Of a stretch of DNA of 64,000 nt, positions 54,313-62,810 are shown piece after piece. Position numbers and translations under genes: made by a program. Location: positions 1 to 64,000 of the forward strand of contig NZ_WPNZ01000037.1 of assembly GCF_009755605.1 (NCBI RefSeq), given 5' to 3'. The notes below the pieces were generated by a model that worked only from the letters and a program-made list of their open reading frames with translations, was not told the DNA's origin and searched no databases. Within the stretch, counting starts at the first letter, position 1. The number at the start of each line of letters is the position of its first letter. The stretch is from Streptomyces typhae (GTDB taxonomy: Bacteria; Actinomycetota; Actinomycetes; Streptomycetales; Streptomycetaceae).

Positions 54313-57300
54313 TCAGGACGCGGCCCCTGCGGCCCTCGCGGCGTACGCGCGGACGTCGGCGTCGGTGTCGGCGGTGGCGGCGGCCAGGGCGGCGCGCGCG
54401 TCGGGGTCGGCGCGGTGGACGAGGAGCGACAGGACGGCGGCCTTGCGGACGTCCGCGTTCCGGTCGGCCGACGCCTCGGCGAGCGCGGGGACGGCCGGGC
54501 CCGGCGCGGCCCTCCGCAGGGCGGTCGCGGCCCCGGCCCGTACCTGCCAGGCCGGGTCGGCGAGCGCGGCCACGGCACGGCCGGTGTACGCGGGCGGGCA
54601 GCCGGTGTCGGCGAGCGCGGTCAGGGCCGCCGCCCTGACCAGCGGGTCGGGGTCGTCGACGAGCGGCGCGAGCGGACCCGCCGCCGGGTCGCGCACCGCC
54701 GCGAGACCCCGGGCCACCGCCACTCTGACGGCACGGTCGGGGTCGGCGGCGGCCCCCGCAAGGTCGGCGGTGGCGTCCACCGAGACCAGGGCCCTGACGG
54801 CGTGGATGCGGACGTCGGCGTCGGGGTCGGCGAGCGCGGCGGCGTACACGGCGGTGTCGCCGAGCCGCAGTGCCCGCAGCGCGTCGAGGGTCGCGCCGCG
54901 CACCGCGGGGTCGGTCACGCCGAGCGCCGCCCGCAGCCCGGACGCCAGCTCCTCGTCGGCGGGCAGGACCTCGACCAGCTCGCGCAGCGCCCCGGCGGCG
55001 GCCGCCCGGACCTGCGGCGCGTCGTCCCGCAGCCGTGCGGCCAGGGCGGGCCCGGCCCCTGCGGGCAGCGTCTCGGCGAGCACGGCCACCGCGGTCGCCC
55101 GCACGGCCGGGTCGGCGTCCGTGAGATAGCCGGCCAGGGCGTCGAGGCCGGGGGAGTCCTCCGCGAGCGAGAGGAGGCGCAGAAGCGCGGGGCTCGGGCC
55201 GCCCGCCGCCACCGGTGCCTGCGCCTGCGCGGCGGGGCGGGCGGACGGAGCGGTCTCGTGCGGCGCCTGAGCGGTCTCGTGCGGCGCCTGAGCGGTCTCT
55301 TGCGGCGCGCGAGCGGTCTCGTGTGGTGCGCGAGCGGTCTCGTGTGGTGCCCGAGCGGTCTCCCGTGGCGCGGGGGCTGTTTCCTGTGGCGCCGTGGCTG
55401 TTTCCTGTGGTGCCGGGGCGGTCACCTTCGGCGCGACGGCTGTTTCCTGTGGTGTGGGGGTGGTCTCGTGTGGTGCCCGAGCGGTGTCTTGTGGTGTGGG
55501 GGTGGTCTCCTGTGGTGCCCGAGCGGTGTCCTGTGGTGTGGGGGTGGTCTCCTGTGGTGCCCGAGTGGTGTCTTGTGGTGTGGGGGTGGTCTCCTGTGGT
55601 GCCCGAGCGGTGTCCTGTGGTGCCGGGGCCGTCCCCTGTGGCGCGGGAGCCGTCCCCTGCGGCGCCGCGGCCGTCCTCTGCGGCGCCGCGGCCGTCCCCC
55701 GCCGTGCCGGGGCCGCCTCCCGTGCCCCCGCCGTCGCCACCGGCACCGTGACGGCTTCGCCGAGCGCCCGCTCGGGCCCGCCTGCGGGCGTGAACTCCGG
55801 CACCGGCACCACGTACGGCTCGACCGGCCGTGCCGTGAACTCCATCGCCCCCGAGGGGGACTTGCGCAGGTCGAGGTGGTGCAGCCAGCCCGCGTCGTCA
55901 CGCCCCGGGTGGTCGAGCCGCTCGTGGTAGAGCCCCCAGCGGGACTCGGTCCGCGCGAGCGAGGCGCGCGCCGCCATCTCGGCGCAGTCCCGGATGAACG
56001 TCACCTCCGCGCACCGCATCAGCTCATGGGCGGTCCGCGCGCCCATCCCCTCGATCTCCGTCCGCATCCGCTCGAACGCGGCCACCGCGAGGGACAGCTT
56101 CGCGCCGGTCTTCGGCGGCGCCACGTAGTCGTTCACGAACCGCCGCAGCTTGTACTCGACCTGGGGCTGCGGCGGCCCCTCGGGGTGGCGCAGCGGCCGG
56201 TAGACGAGTTCGTGGGCGGCGGCGAGCTGGTCGCGCGGCAGTTCGCCGTCGTAGGCGCGGAAGCGGGCGGCGTCCGCGCCCGCCAGGTCCCCGAAGACGA
56301 ACGCGCCGATCATGTAGTTGTGGGGTACGCAGGCCAGGTCGCCGGCGGCGTACAGGCGGGGCACGGTGGTGCGGGCGTGCGCGTCGACCCGTACCCCGGA
56401 CGCCGAGTGGCCGCCGCACAGTCCGATCTCCGAGATGTGCATCTCGACGTCGTGGGTGCGGTAGTCGTGGCCGCGGCCCTCGTGGAAGGTGGCGCGCGTG
56501 GGCCGTTCCGTCGTGTGCAGGATCGACTCGACGGCGCTGATGGTCTCCTCCGGCAGATGGCTGAGCTTCAGGTACACCGGGCCCCGGTCGGAGGCGAGTT
56601 CGGCCGCGAACTCGGACATCATCTGCCCCGACCAGTAGTCGGACTCCACGAACCGCTCGCCGTGCCGGTTCACCTGGTAGCCGCCGAACGGGTTCGCGAC
56701 GTACGCGCAGGCCGGGCCGTTGTAGTCCTTGATGAGCGGGTTGATCTGGAAGCACTCGATGCCGGTGAGGGCGGCGCCCGCGTGATAGGCCATGGCGTAG
56801 CCGTCGCCCGCGTTGGTCGGGTTCTCGTACGTCCCGTACAGATAGCCCGACGCGGGCAGCCCGAGGCGCCCGCAGGCGCCGGTGGCGAGGATCACCGCGC
56901 CCGCCCGGACGACGGTGAACTCTCCCGTACGGGTGTGGAATCCGGCGGCGCCCACGGCCCGGCCCCCGGCCGTGAGCACCCGCACCGGCATCACGCGGTT
57001 CTCGATGCGGATGCGCTCGCGCATCTCGCGCCGCCGCAACTGCCGGTACAGGACCTTCTTGACGTCCTTGCCCTCCGGCATGGGCAGCACGTACGAGCCG
57101 GAGCGGTGCACCTGGCGCACCGCGTACTCGCCGTGCTCGTCCTTCTCGAACTTCACGCCGTAGGACTCCAGGCGCTCGACCATCGCGTAGCCGCGGGTCG
57201 CGGTCTGCCGGACGGTGGACTGGTCGACGACGCCGTCGTTGGCGCGGGTGATCTCCGCGACGTAGTCGTCCGGTTCGGCCCGGCCCGGGATGATCGCGTT

Positions 57301-57510
57301 GTTGACGCCGTCCATGCCCATGGCGAGGGCGCCGGAGTGCCGTACGTGCGCCTTCTCCAGGAGCAGCACGTCGGCGCCGCGCTCGGCCGCGGTCAGGGCG
57401 GCCATGGTGCCCGCGGTGCCGCCGCCGACGACGAGGACGTCGCAGGAGAGTTCGGTCGCGTCGGAGAGAGCGGGGATGGCCAGGGGGGAGTCCACGGGGG
57501 CGCCTTTCAC
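54313..57510 (-). CDS. Fumarate reductase/AprA-family flavoprotein fused to HEAT repeats
   Basis: A 1,065-residue fusion. Residues ~20-560 are an FAD flavoprotein of the succinate dehydrogenase/fumarate reductase/adenylylsulfate reductase group (CDVLVVGGGTAGTMAALTA, VILATGACGRLG, LYAAGDLACVPHNYMIGAFVFG). The blocks WGLYHERLDHPGRDD and FRAYDGELPRDQ point to the AprA side of the family. Residues ~606-759 are a disordered linker of 22 heptads. The C-terminal ~300 residues are helical HEAT/PBS-lyase-type repeats (DPAVRATAVAVLAETLP and similar). GTG 57510 is used; GTG 57495 with AAAGG upstream is a good alternative. It is the last gene of an operon with a sulfonate-type ABC transporter and a two-cluster ferredoxin, its likely electron partner. 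Substrate unknown. Confidence 0.88.
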   Translation of the reverse strand: MKGAPVDSPLAIPALSDATELSCDVLVVGGGTAGTMAALTAAERGADVLLLEKAHVRHSGALAMGMDGVNNAIIPGRAEPDDYVAEITRANDGVVDQSTVRQTATRGYAMVERLESYGVKFEKDEHGEYAVRQVHRSGSYVLPMPEGKDVKKVLYRQLRRREMRERIRIENRVMPVRVLTAGGRAVGAAGFHTRTGEFTVVRAGAVILATGACGRLGLPASGYLYGTYENPTNAGDGYAMAYHAGAALTGIECFQINPLIKDYNGPACAYVANPFGGYQVNRHGERFVESDYWSGQMMSEFAAELASDRGPVYLKLSHLPEETISAVESILHTTERPTRATFHEGRGHDYRTHDVEMHISEIGLCGGHSASGVRVDAHARTTVPRLYAAGDLACVPHNYMIGAFVFGDLAGADAARFRAYDGELPRDQLAAAHELVYRPLRHPEGPPQPQVEYKLRRFVNDYVAPPKTGAKLSLAVAAFERMRTEIEGMGARTAHELMRCAEVTFIRDCAEMAARASLARTESRWGLYHERLDHPGRDDAGWLHHLDLRKSPSGAMEFTARPVEPYVVPVPEFTPAGGPERALGEAVTVPVATAGAREAAPARRGTAAAPQRTAAAPQGTAPAPQGTAPAPQDTARAPQETTPTPQDTTRAPQETTPTPQDTARAPQETTPTPQDTARAPHETTPTPQETAVAPKVTAPAPQETATAPQETAPAPRETARAPHETARAPHETARAPQETAQAPHETAQAPHETAPSARPAAQAQAPVAAGGPSPALLRLLSLAEDSPGLDALAGYLTDADPAVRATAVAVLAETLPAGAGPALAARLRDDAPQVRAAAAGALRELVEVLPADEELASGLRAALGVTDPAVRGATLDALRALRLGDTAVYAAALADPDADVRIHAVRALVSVDATADLAGAAADPDRAVRVAVARGLAAVRDPAAGPLAPLVDDPDPLVRAAALTALADTGCPPAYTGRAVAALADPAWQVRAGAATALRRAAPGPAVPALAEASADRNADVRKAAVLSLLVHRADPDARAALAAATADTDADVRAYAARAAGAAS
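55234..55695 (-). repeat. 21-bp tandem repeat, 22 copies, in the AprA-like/HEAT gene
   Basis: 462 bp equal exactly 22 units of 21 bp and encode heptads such as TARAPQE, TTPTPQD, TAQAPHE and TAPAPQG. A higher-order 42-bp unit (TTPTPQD + TARAPQE) is repeated about four times nearly unchanged, which points to recent expansion. The tract links the flavoprotein domain to the HEAT domain. Confidence 0.93.
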
Positions 57511-57522
57511 GGGGGATGTCGG

Positions 57523-58293
57523 CTACAGGGAGGTCAGGACGCGGCGGCGCAGGGCGGTGGTGGCGGGCGCGTTGCGGGCGTCGCGCTGCCTGGGGTGCGG
57601 TACGCCGAGGACCTCGCCGGACGCGAGCAGGGCGACCCGGTCGCCGAGGTGCAGGGCCTCGTCCACGTCGTGGGTGACGAAGACGACGGTGGCGCCGGTG
57701 CCGCGCAGGATGTCCACGAGCAGGTCCTGCATCCCGGCGCGGGTGTGCGGGTCGAGCGCGCCGAACGGCTCGTCCATGAGGACCGCGCGGGGCCGCCCGG
57801 CGAGGGCCCGCGCGAGCTGGACGCGCTGCCGCTGCCCGCCGGAGAGCTGGTGCGGCAGCTTGCGGGCGTGCGCGGCGAGACCGACCCGCTCCAGCCAGCC
57901 GGCGGCGGTCCGGCGCCGCTCGGCGCGGCCCATCCGGCGGATGGCGAGGGGCAGTTCGACGTTGGCGCGCACGCTCCGCCACGGCAGCAGGGCGTCCTCC
58001 TGGAAGACCAGGGCCCGGTCGGCGGCGGGCCCGGTGACCGGCGTGCCGTCCTCGGTGACGCGTCCGTCCAGCGGGGGGAGGAGGCCCGCGAGGGTGCGCA
58101 GGAGCGTGGACTTGCCGCAGCCGGACGGGCCCACCACGGCCACGAGTTCGCCGGGCGCGACTCGCAGGTCGACCGTGCCCGGCAGTGCCTGGCCCTGCCC
58201 GTGTCCGAGGCGCACACCGTCCAGGGCCAGCTCGGCGCCCTGGCGGACCGGACCGGTGCTCGCGGGAGCGGGCGTTGAACGCACGGTGCTCAT
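57523..58293 (-). CDS. ABC transporter ATP-binding protein (nitrate/sulfonate/taurine type)
   Basis: A 256-residue ATPase with Walker A GPSGCGKSTLL, Q-loop FQEDALLPWRSV, signature LSGGQRQRVQLARAL, Walker B AVLMDEPFGALD and the H-loop VTHDVDEAL. The sequence LLPWRSV after the Q-loop is typical of the SsuB/TauB group. ATG 58293 has AAGGAG eight bases upstream. A five-copy 20-bp repeat fills the 126 bp between this gene and the permease gene. The flavoprotein gene starts 12 bases after the stop. Confidence 0.93.
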   Translation of the reverse strand: MSTVRSTPAPASTGPVRQGAELALDGVRLGHGQGQALPGTVDLRVAPGELVAVVGPSGCGKSTLLRTLAGLLPPLDGRVTEDGTPVTGPAADRALVFQEDALLPWRSVRANVELPLAIRRMGRAERRRTAAGWLERVGLAAHARKLPHQLSGGQRQRVQLARALAGRPRAVLMDEPFGALDPHTRAGMQDLLVDILRGTGATVVFVTHDVDEALHLGDRVALLASGEVLGVPHPRQRDARNAPATTALRRRVLTSL

Positions 58294-58318
58294 GGGGCGG
58301 TCTCCTTGCACGTAGGAT

Positions 58319-58418
58319 TTCATGGAGGCTCGTGGTGATTCATGGAAGCTCGTGGGAGTTCATGGAGGCTCGTAGGAGTTCATGGAAGCTCGTGGGAGTT
58401 CACGAAAGCTCGTGGGAG
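58319..58418 (-). repeat. 20-bp tandem repeat, five contiguous copies, between permease and ATPase genes
   Basis: Units begin at 58319, 58339, 58359, 58379 and 58399. The plus-strand unit is TTCATGGAAGCTCGTGGGAG with few changes (the last copy has CACGAA). It starts two bases beyond the permease stop and ends just before the ATPase ribosome-binding region, so it fills almost the whole intercistronic gap. Confidence 0.93.
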
Positions 58419-58419
58419 C

Positions 58420-59304
58420 TCATGGGACGGGCTGCTTCTCCGGCGCCGGAGCGTGGGCGGGGGCGGCCGTCCGGCGACCGGCGCGCACGGTGCGCGCGGC
58501 GCGGTCGGCGCGGCGTGCCGCGCGGGCGGGGGGACGCTCGGCCGGGCGCGGCAGCCAGGACGTGGCGCGGCGCCCGGCGGCCTCCACGGCGGTGGAGGTG
58601 AGCCGGCCGAGGGCGCCGATGGTGGCCATGCCGACGAACACGCCCGGGTAGTCGACGACCGTGTAGTCCTGCCAGGTCCGGTAGCCGACGCCGTACTCAC
58701 CGGAGATCATCTCCGCGGAGATCACACAGATCCAGCCGACGCCGATGCCCACCGAGAGCCCGCCGAAGACGCCCGGCAGCGCCCCGGGCAGCACCACCGA
58801 GAACAGCACCCGTAGCCGGCCGCCGCCCATGGTGAGCACGGCCTCCTCCCACACGGGCGTGAGCGCGCGCACGGCGTGCCGGGTCGACACCAGGACCGGG
58901 AAGAACGCGGCGGTGAAGGTGATGAACACGATGCCCTGCTCGTTGGTGGGGAGCAGCAGGATCGCGACCGGGACGAGGGCGATCGCGGGGACCGGGCGCG
59001 CCACCTCCACCAGCGGGCCGAGCAGGTCGGCCGCCCACCGCGACCGGGCGATCGCCGTGCCCGCCGCCACGCCGAGGACCGCGGCGAGCAGGAAGCCGAT
59101 CACGATGCGGCGCAGGCTGTGGCCGAGGTCCTGCCAGTAGGGTCCGGTGCCGAGCCGGTCGCCGAACGCGGACGCCACCTCGCCGACCGTCGGGAACTGC
59201 CCGAACCGCAGCCACAGTTCGACGTCGTGCGCGGTGAGCACCTGCCACAGGCCGAGGGCCGCGGCGAGCGAGGCCACCCGGACCAGGCGGCGGACGGCGC
59301 TCAC
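58420..59304 (-). CDS. ABC transporter permease (nitrate/sulfonate/taurine type)
   Basis: A 294-residue inner-membrane protein with about six helices and the permease signature EEAVLTMGGGRLRVLFSVVLPGALPGVFGGL (EAA loop). The GTG at 59304 overlaps the stop of the binding-protein gene as GTGA and gives a normal N-terminus. The C-terminal ~45 residues are an extra Arg/Ala/Pro-rich tail. It forms the channel with the neighbouring ATPase and binding protein. Confidence 0.93.
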   Translation of the reverse strand: MSAVRRLVRVASLAAALGLWQVLTAHDVELWLRFGQFPTVGEVASAFGDRLGTGPYWQDLGHSLRRIVIGFLLAAVLGVAAGTAIARSRWAADLLGPLVEVARPVPAIALVPVAILLLPTNEQGIVFITFTAAFFPVLVSTRHAVRALTPVWEEAVLTMGGGRLRVLFSVVLPGALPGVFGGLSVGIGVGWICVISAEMISGEYGVGYRTWQDYTVVDYPGVFVGMATIGALGRLTSTAVEAAGRRATSWLPRPAERPPARAARRADRAARTVRAGRRTAAPAHAPAPEKQPVP

Positions 59305-60674
59305 GAGGCCCGCCGAAGAGCGTCGGCGTAGCTGACGACACGGGCCCCGGCATGCCGCTCCACGTACGTCCGCGCATGGTCCGGTGTGATGAAGGCGCGC
59401 AGCTCGGGGCCGTCGGCGACCCACACCGACCGGTCGGCGAACCAGAGGGTGCCGGTCAGCGCGTCCGGTACGTAGGCGGCCCGCACGTCGGCGCCCCGGG
59501 CGGCCTTGAGCAGCGCCTTCGGGCTGTCGAAGGCACGTGTGTCGGAGCGCCCCCTCAGCCACAGCTCGGGCCGGGCGGCGGTGGCCTTCCCGTACGGGGG
59601 TGCGGGGACGGCGCGCCGCAGCGGCTCCGGGTCGACGAAGGCGTCCACGTCCACGTCACCGATCAGCTCGGCGTCCTTCAGGATCGGCACGTCCTTCTTC
59701 AGGGCGGCGATCAGCTCCGGGCGCAGCGCCGGGTCGAAGGTGGCGATGCCGTGGGCGCCGTTGTAGAGGTAGACCACTTCGGCGGGCAGCCCGGTCTCCG
59801 CCGCCACCGTCTCGGCGGCGGCGACGGGCCGGGCCCGCAGGTGGTCGGTGGCGCGCCGCTGCGCGCGCAGGAAGTCGTCGACGACGCCGGTGCGCTCGTC
59901 GGCGAACTTCTCGCGGACGGTGACCCCGTGGAACGTCGGCAGGTTCAGGTCGGCCCCGTCGTAGAGCGCCTTCGCCTTCCCCTCGTACGCCAACTGGCCC
60001 GGCCAGGCGACGAACTGGGAGAGCGCGTCGACGCTTCCGCCCGCGAGCGCGGAGGCGCCCACGCTCGGCTGCTGGTTGAGTTTCCTGATGTCCTTCTCCG
60101 GGTCGATCCCGGCCTGCTCCAGGGCCCGGATCAGGGTGCCGTCGGCCGCCGAGCCGATGCTGGTGGACACCTTCTTGCCGCGCAGGTCGGTGAGCGACCG
60201 CAGCTCGGACGCGGGTTCCGTGACGACGGTGTTGAGGCCGCCGCGCAGGTTGTAGCCGGTGACCGAGACGAGCCGCGTCGGCTGCCGGAGCTGCTTGCCG
60301 CGGGCCGCGTTGATGAGCAGCGGGAAGTCGCCCATCGAGCCGATGTCGATCTTTCCGGCGGTCATCTGGGCGGTGATGGGGGCGCCCGTCGCGTAGTCCT
60401 GCCACTTCACCTTGTAGGTGCGGCCGTCCTTCCTGCCGCGGGCCGCGAGCTCCTTCTCGAAGTAGCCGAGGGAGCGCAGGAGGGTGCCCGCCGTGACGGT
60501 GTTGATCGTCTTCGACTGGTAGCCGACGGTCACCGTGACGGTCTTGGAGTCCTCGGCACCCGCGGCGCCGCCGCATGCCGTGGCGAGGGGCAGCAGCAGG
60601 GTCAGGGGCAGCGCGCGGGCGACGAACCGTCCCCGGGCGGGGGGCCGTTCGTGGGCGCGGGGTACGGCTGTCAT
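59301..60674 (-). CDS. ABC transporter substrate-binding lipoprotein (sulfonate/nitrate/taurine family)
   Basis: A 457-residue binding protein. It has a lipoprotein signal (RRxx-free basic start, hydrophobic ALPLTLLLPLATAC, lipidated Cys near residue 34) and then an NMT1/SsuA-like fold (VTVGYQSKTINTVTAG; MTAGKIDIGSMGDFPLLINA; LRGKKVSTSIGSAADGTL). It is longer than SsuA because of a C-terminal extension. It should capture the substrate outside the cell. The ferredoxin gene ends 14 bases upstream. The substrate may be an organosulfur compound, judged from transporter family and the AprA-like gene. Confidence 0.9.
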   Translation of the reverse strand: MTAVPRAHERPPARGRFVARALPLTLLLPLATACGGAAGAEDSKTVTVTVGYQSKTINTVTAGTLLRSLGYFEKELAARGRKDGRTYKVKWQDYATGAPITAQMTAGKIDIGSMGDFPLLINAARGKQLRQPTRLVSVTGYNLRGGLNTVVTEPASELRSLTDLRGKKVSTSIGSAADGTLIRALEQAGIDPEKDIRKLNQQPSVGASALAGGSVDALSQFVAWPGQLAYEGKAKALYDGADLNLPTFHGVTVREKFADERTGVVDDFLRAQRRATDHLRARPVAAAETVAAETGLPAEVVYLYNGAHGIATFDPALRPELIAALKKDVPILKDAELIGDVDVDAFVDPEPLRRAVPAPPYGKATAARPELWLRGRSDTRAFDSPKALLKAARGADVRAAYVPDALTGTLWFADRSVWVADGPELRAFITPDHARTYVERHAGARVVSYADALRRAS

Positions 60675-60688
60675 GGCAGTGGTGCCTC

Positions 60689-60916
60689 TCACCGGAGCAG
60701 GTAGGGCATGTTGACGGTGACCGCGCCGGTGGGACACCGGGCGGCGCACGGGCCGCAGTACCAGCACTCGTCGACGTGCATGTACGCCTTGCCGTTGTCC
60801 TCGCGGATCGCGAGCGAGTCGAGCGGACACATGTCGACGCAGAGCGTGCAGCCGTCGATGCACAGGGACTCGTCGATGGTCACGGGCACGTCGGAGCGCT
60901 GAGGGACGACGGGCAT
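60689..60916 (-). CDS. Ferredoxin with two [4Fe-4S] sites (AprB-like)
   Basis: A 75-residue protein with two cluster motifs. The first, CIDGCTLCVDMCPLD, has spacing CX3CX2CX3C, one residue longer than the usual first gap. The second, CWYCGPCAARCPTGAV, has CX2CX2CX3C. The segment KAYMHVDECWYCG resembles the second-cluster region of adenylylsulfate reductase beta subunits. GGAG lies upstream of the ATG. It is the first structural gene of the operon that ends with the AprA-like flavoprotein, so the two probably form one redox enzyme despite being separated by the transporter genes. Confidence 0.92.
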   Translation of the reverse strand: MPVVPQRSDVPVTIDESLCIDGCTLCVDMCPLDSLAIREDNGKAYMHVDECWYCGPCAARCPTGAVTVNMPYLLR

Positions 60917-60984
60917 GGCTGTCTCCAGGAAGGGCTAGCGGACAGGCGGGAAAAGTGTGGGGGGCGATTCAGACAGAGGGCGGT

Positions 60985-61752
60985 TCAGACGGAGCGGCGC
61001 AGGACGCCGCTCATCGTGATGCGGTCGCCGCGGAACCGGATGAACTCCAGGTCGACGGGGCGCCCGTCGGGCAGATGGGTCAGCCGTTCCAGCATGAGGA
61101 CGGCACTGCCGCGCGGGGCTTCGAGGACCGCGGCGGAGTGCGCGTCGGCGGTCACGGCTTCCAGGGTGATCTCGGCGTGGCCGAGCGGCCCGCCGGTGAG
61201 CGCCTCCAGGAGCCGGAACACATCCGTGTTCTCCAGGTCGCAGCCGAGCAGTTCGCCGCCCACGTCCAGGGGCAGATAGGACAGGTCGAGGGAGAGCGGG
61301 AGGCCGCCGAGGCGGCGCAGCCGCTCGATGCAGAGCACGTCGGTGTGGTCGGGGAGGCCGAGCCGGCGCGCGACCGGCCCGGGGGCGCAGACGGGTCCCA
61401 CGGCGCGGACCTCGTTGGTGACCCGGCCGTGGTCGTGCAGGGTCTCGGCCAGGCCTTGCAGCCGGTCGAGGCCGTGCCGGTACTTCTCGCCGACCACGAC
61501 GGTGCCGACACCGGCCTTGCGGTCCACGAGCTGCTCGCCGCGCAGCAGGTCGAGGGCCTGCCGGACGGTGTTGCGGCTGGCGCGGTAGTCGGCGGCGATG
61601 ACGTCCTCCAGCGGCAGGACGCCGTGCGGGAAGCCGCCCGTCAGGATCTGGTGGCGCAGCAGATCGGCGAGTTGCCTGGCCTGGTCCGCGCGCAGCCGCC
61701 GGCGCCGTGCGGCGGCTACCGGGAGGGAGGCGGGGATGCGTTCGGCTGGCAT
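60985..61752 (-). CDS. GntR-family regulator with UTRA domain
   Basis: A 255-residue regulator. The N-terminal winged helix is RQLADLLRHQILTGGFPHGVLPLEDVIAADYRASRNTVRQALDLLR in pattern, followed by a UTRA ligand-binding domain (LCIERLRRLGGLPLSLDLSYLP; AVLMLERLTHLPDGRPVDLEF). ATG 61752 is chosen because the helix begins shortly after it; the frame is open to 61827. It lies 68 bp upstream of the ferredoxin gene on the same strand, so it probably regulates the ferredoxin-ABC-flavoprotein operon. Confidence 0.92.
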   Translation of the reverse strand: MPAERIPASLPVAAARRRRLRADQARQLADLLRHQILTGGFPHGVLPLEDVIAADYRASRNTVRQALDLLRGEQLVDRKAGVGTVVVGEKYRHGLDRLQGLAETLHDHGRVTNEVRAVGPVCAPGPVARRLGLPDHTDVLCIERLRRLGGLPLSLDLSYLPLDVGGELLGCDLENTDVFRLLEALTGGPLGHAEITLEAVTADAHSAAVLEAPRGSAVLMLERLTHLPDGRPVDLEFIRFRGDRITMSGVLRRSV

Positions 61753-61896
61753 GGCAGGGAACGTACCGGCGCGGCGGCCCCGATGGTGTTGCGGCAGCGT
61801 TGCGCCACCTGACGGCGTCATGGACACCGCTCTGACCTGCCACGACTCTCTACGTGATCAAAGATCCGCCACCTCGGGCGGCGGGCGTCCCCCCGC

Positions 61897-62580
61897 TCAC
61901 CCGCGGCCGGGCGGACTCCCGGCGGCGGCGAGCAGGTCCTGGAGCTCCGCCGCGAACAGGCGCCCGACGTCGAACCCCATGCCGGTGAAGTGCCCGGCGA
62001 GCTCCAGGGACAGGACGCCGTGCAGCCGGGTCCAGAAGGCGAGCGCCCGGCGCAGGGTGGCGGGGGCCGCGGGGTGGTCGGCCGCCCAGGTCCGGTGCTC
62101 GGCGAGGTGGGCCTCGAACGGGGACACGGAGGCGTCGGCGGGGGCCGCGGGGCAGGCGTCGAGCAGCGCCGTCATGATCTCGTCGGCGATGGCGGTGGTG
62201 TCGTCCGGCGCGTGGTAGCCGGGGACCGGCGTGCCGTAGATGAGGAAGTAGCGCTGCGGGTCGGCCAGGGCCCAGTGGCGCAGGGCGTGCGCGAGGGCGC
62301 CGAGGCCGGTGCCGGAACCGGACGCCGCGGACGCCGCTCGGAAGGCGTCGGCCAGGCTGCGGTACGCGTCCCGGATCAGCTCGGTGATCAGCTCGTCGCG
62401 GTTGAGGTAGTACCGGTAGAGAGCGGGGCCGCTCATGCCCATCTGCTTGGCGATCGCGTTGAGCGAGAGCGCGGAGGCCCCGGCGGTGGCGATCTGCTGC
62501 CAGGCGTGCTGTTTGATCTCCGCCCGGATCTGGGCGCGGTACCGCTCGCGCGGGGTCGTCGTACGAGTCGTTGTCGCCAT
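61897..62580 (-). CDS. TetR/AcrR-family transcriptional regulator
   Basis: A 227-residue regulator. The DNA-binding helices are visible in IKQHAWQQIATAGASALSLNAIAKQMGMSGPALYRYYLNRDELI-type sequence, and the C-terminal part resembles TetR_C_33/WHG-type ligand domains. It is in a minus-strand group without an obvious target. The 230 bp upstream hold a direct repeat GAAGCT (near 62652 and 62664) that may be part of its operator. Confidence 0.92.
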   Translation of the reverse strand: MATTTRTTTPRERYRAQIRAEIKQHAWQQIATAGASALSLNAIAKQMGMSGPALYRYYLNRDELITELIRDAYRSLADAFRAASAASGSGTGLGALAHALRHWALADPQRYFLIYGTPVPGYHAPDDTTAIADEIMTALLDACPAAPADASVSPFEAHLAEHRTWAADHPAAPATLRRALAFWTRLHGVLSLELAGHFTGMGFDVGRLFAAELQDLLAAAGSPPGRG

Positions 62581-62810
62581 GGCGCGCCCCTTCCGTGCCT
62601 CGTCTTCCCTGCCCTGCCCATCGGCGGCTATAGGCCCATGTTCCAGTTAGAAGCTATCACGGAAGCTGTTGGCGAGGCCGACCCGCCCCGAGGGTGGTGC
62701 GCCCAGCTTTTCCAAGGGCATCCACCCCGGGTGCGTGGCCCTGATCGTCACCGCGCACCGTGTCGCTGATCGTGCGTGTGTACAGGGCCCGGCGGCGGCA
62801 GGCCGGTGGC

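Noticed and set aside
54415..58278. Plus-strand open frame of 1,287 codons opposite the AprA-like gene and ABC ATPase
   Set aside because: It is antisense to clear enzymes with catalytic motifs, and its product is a low-complexity Gly/Arg/Val chain without domains.
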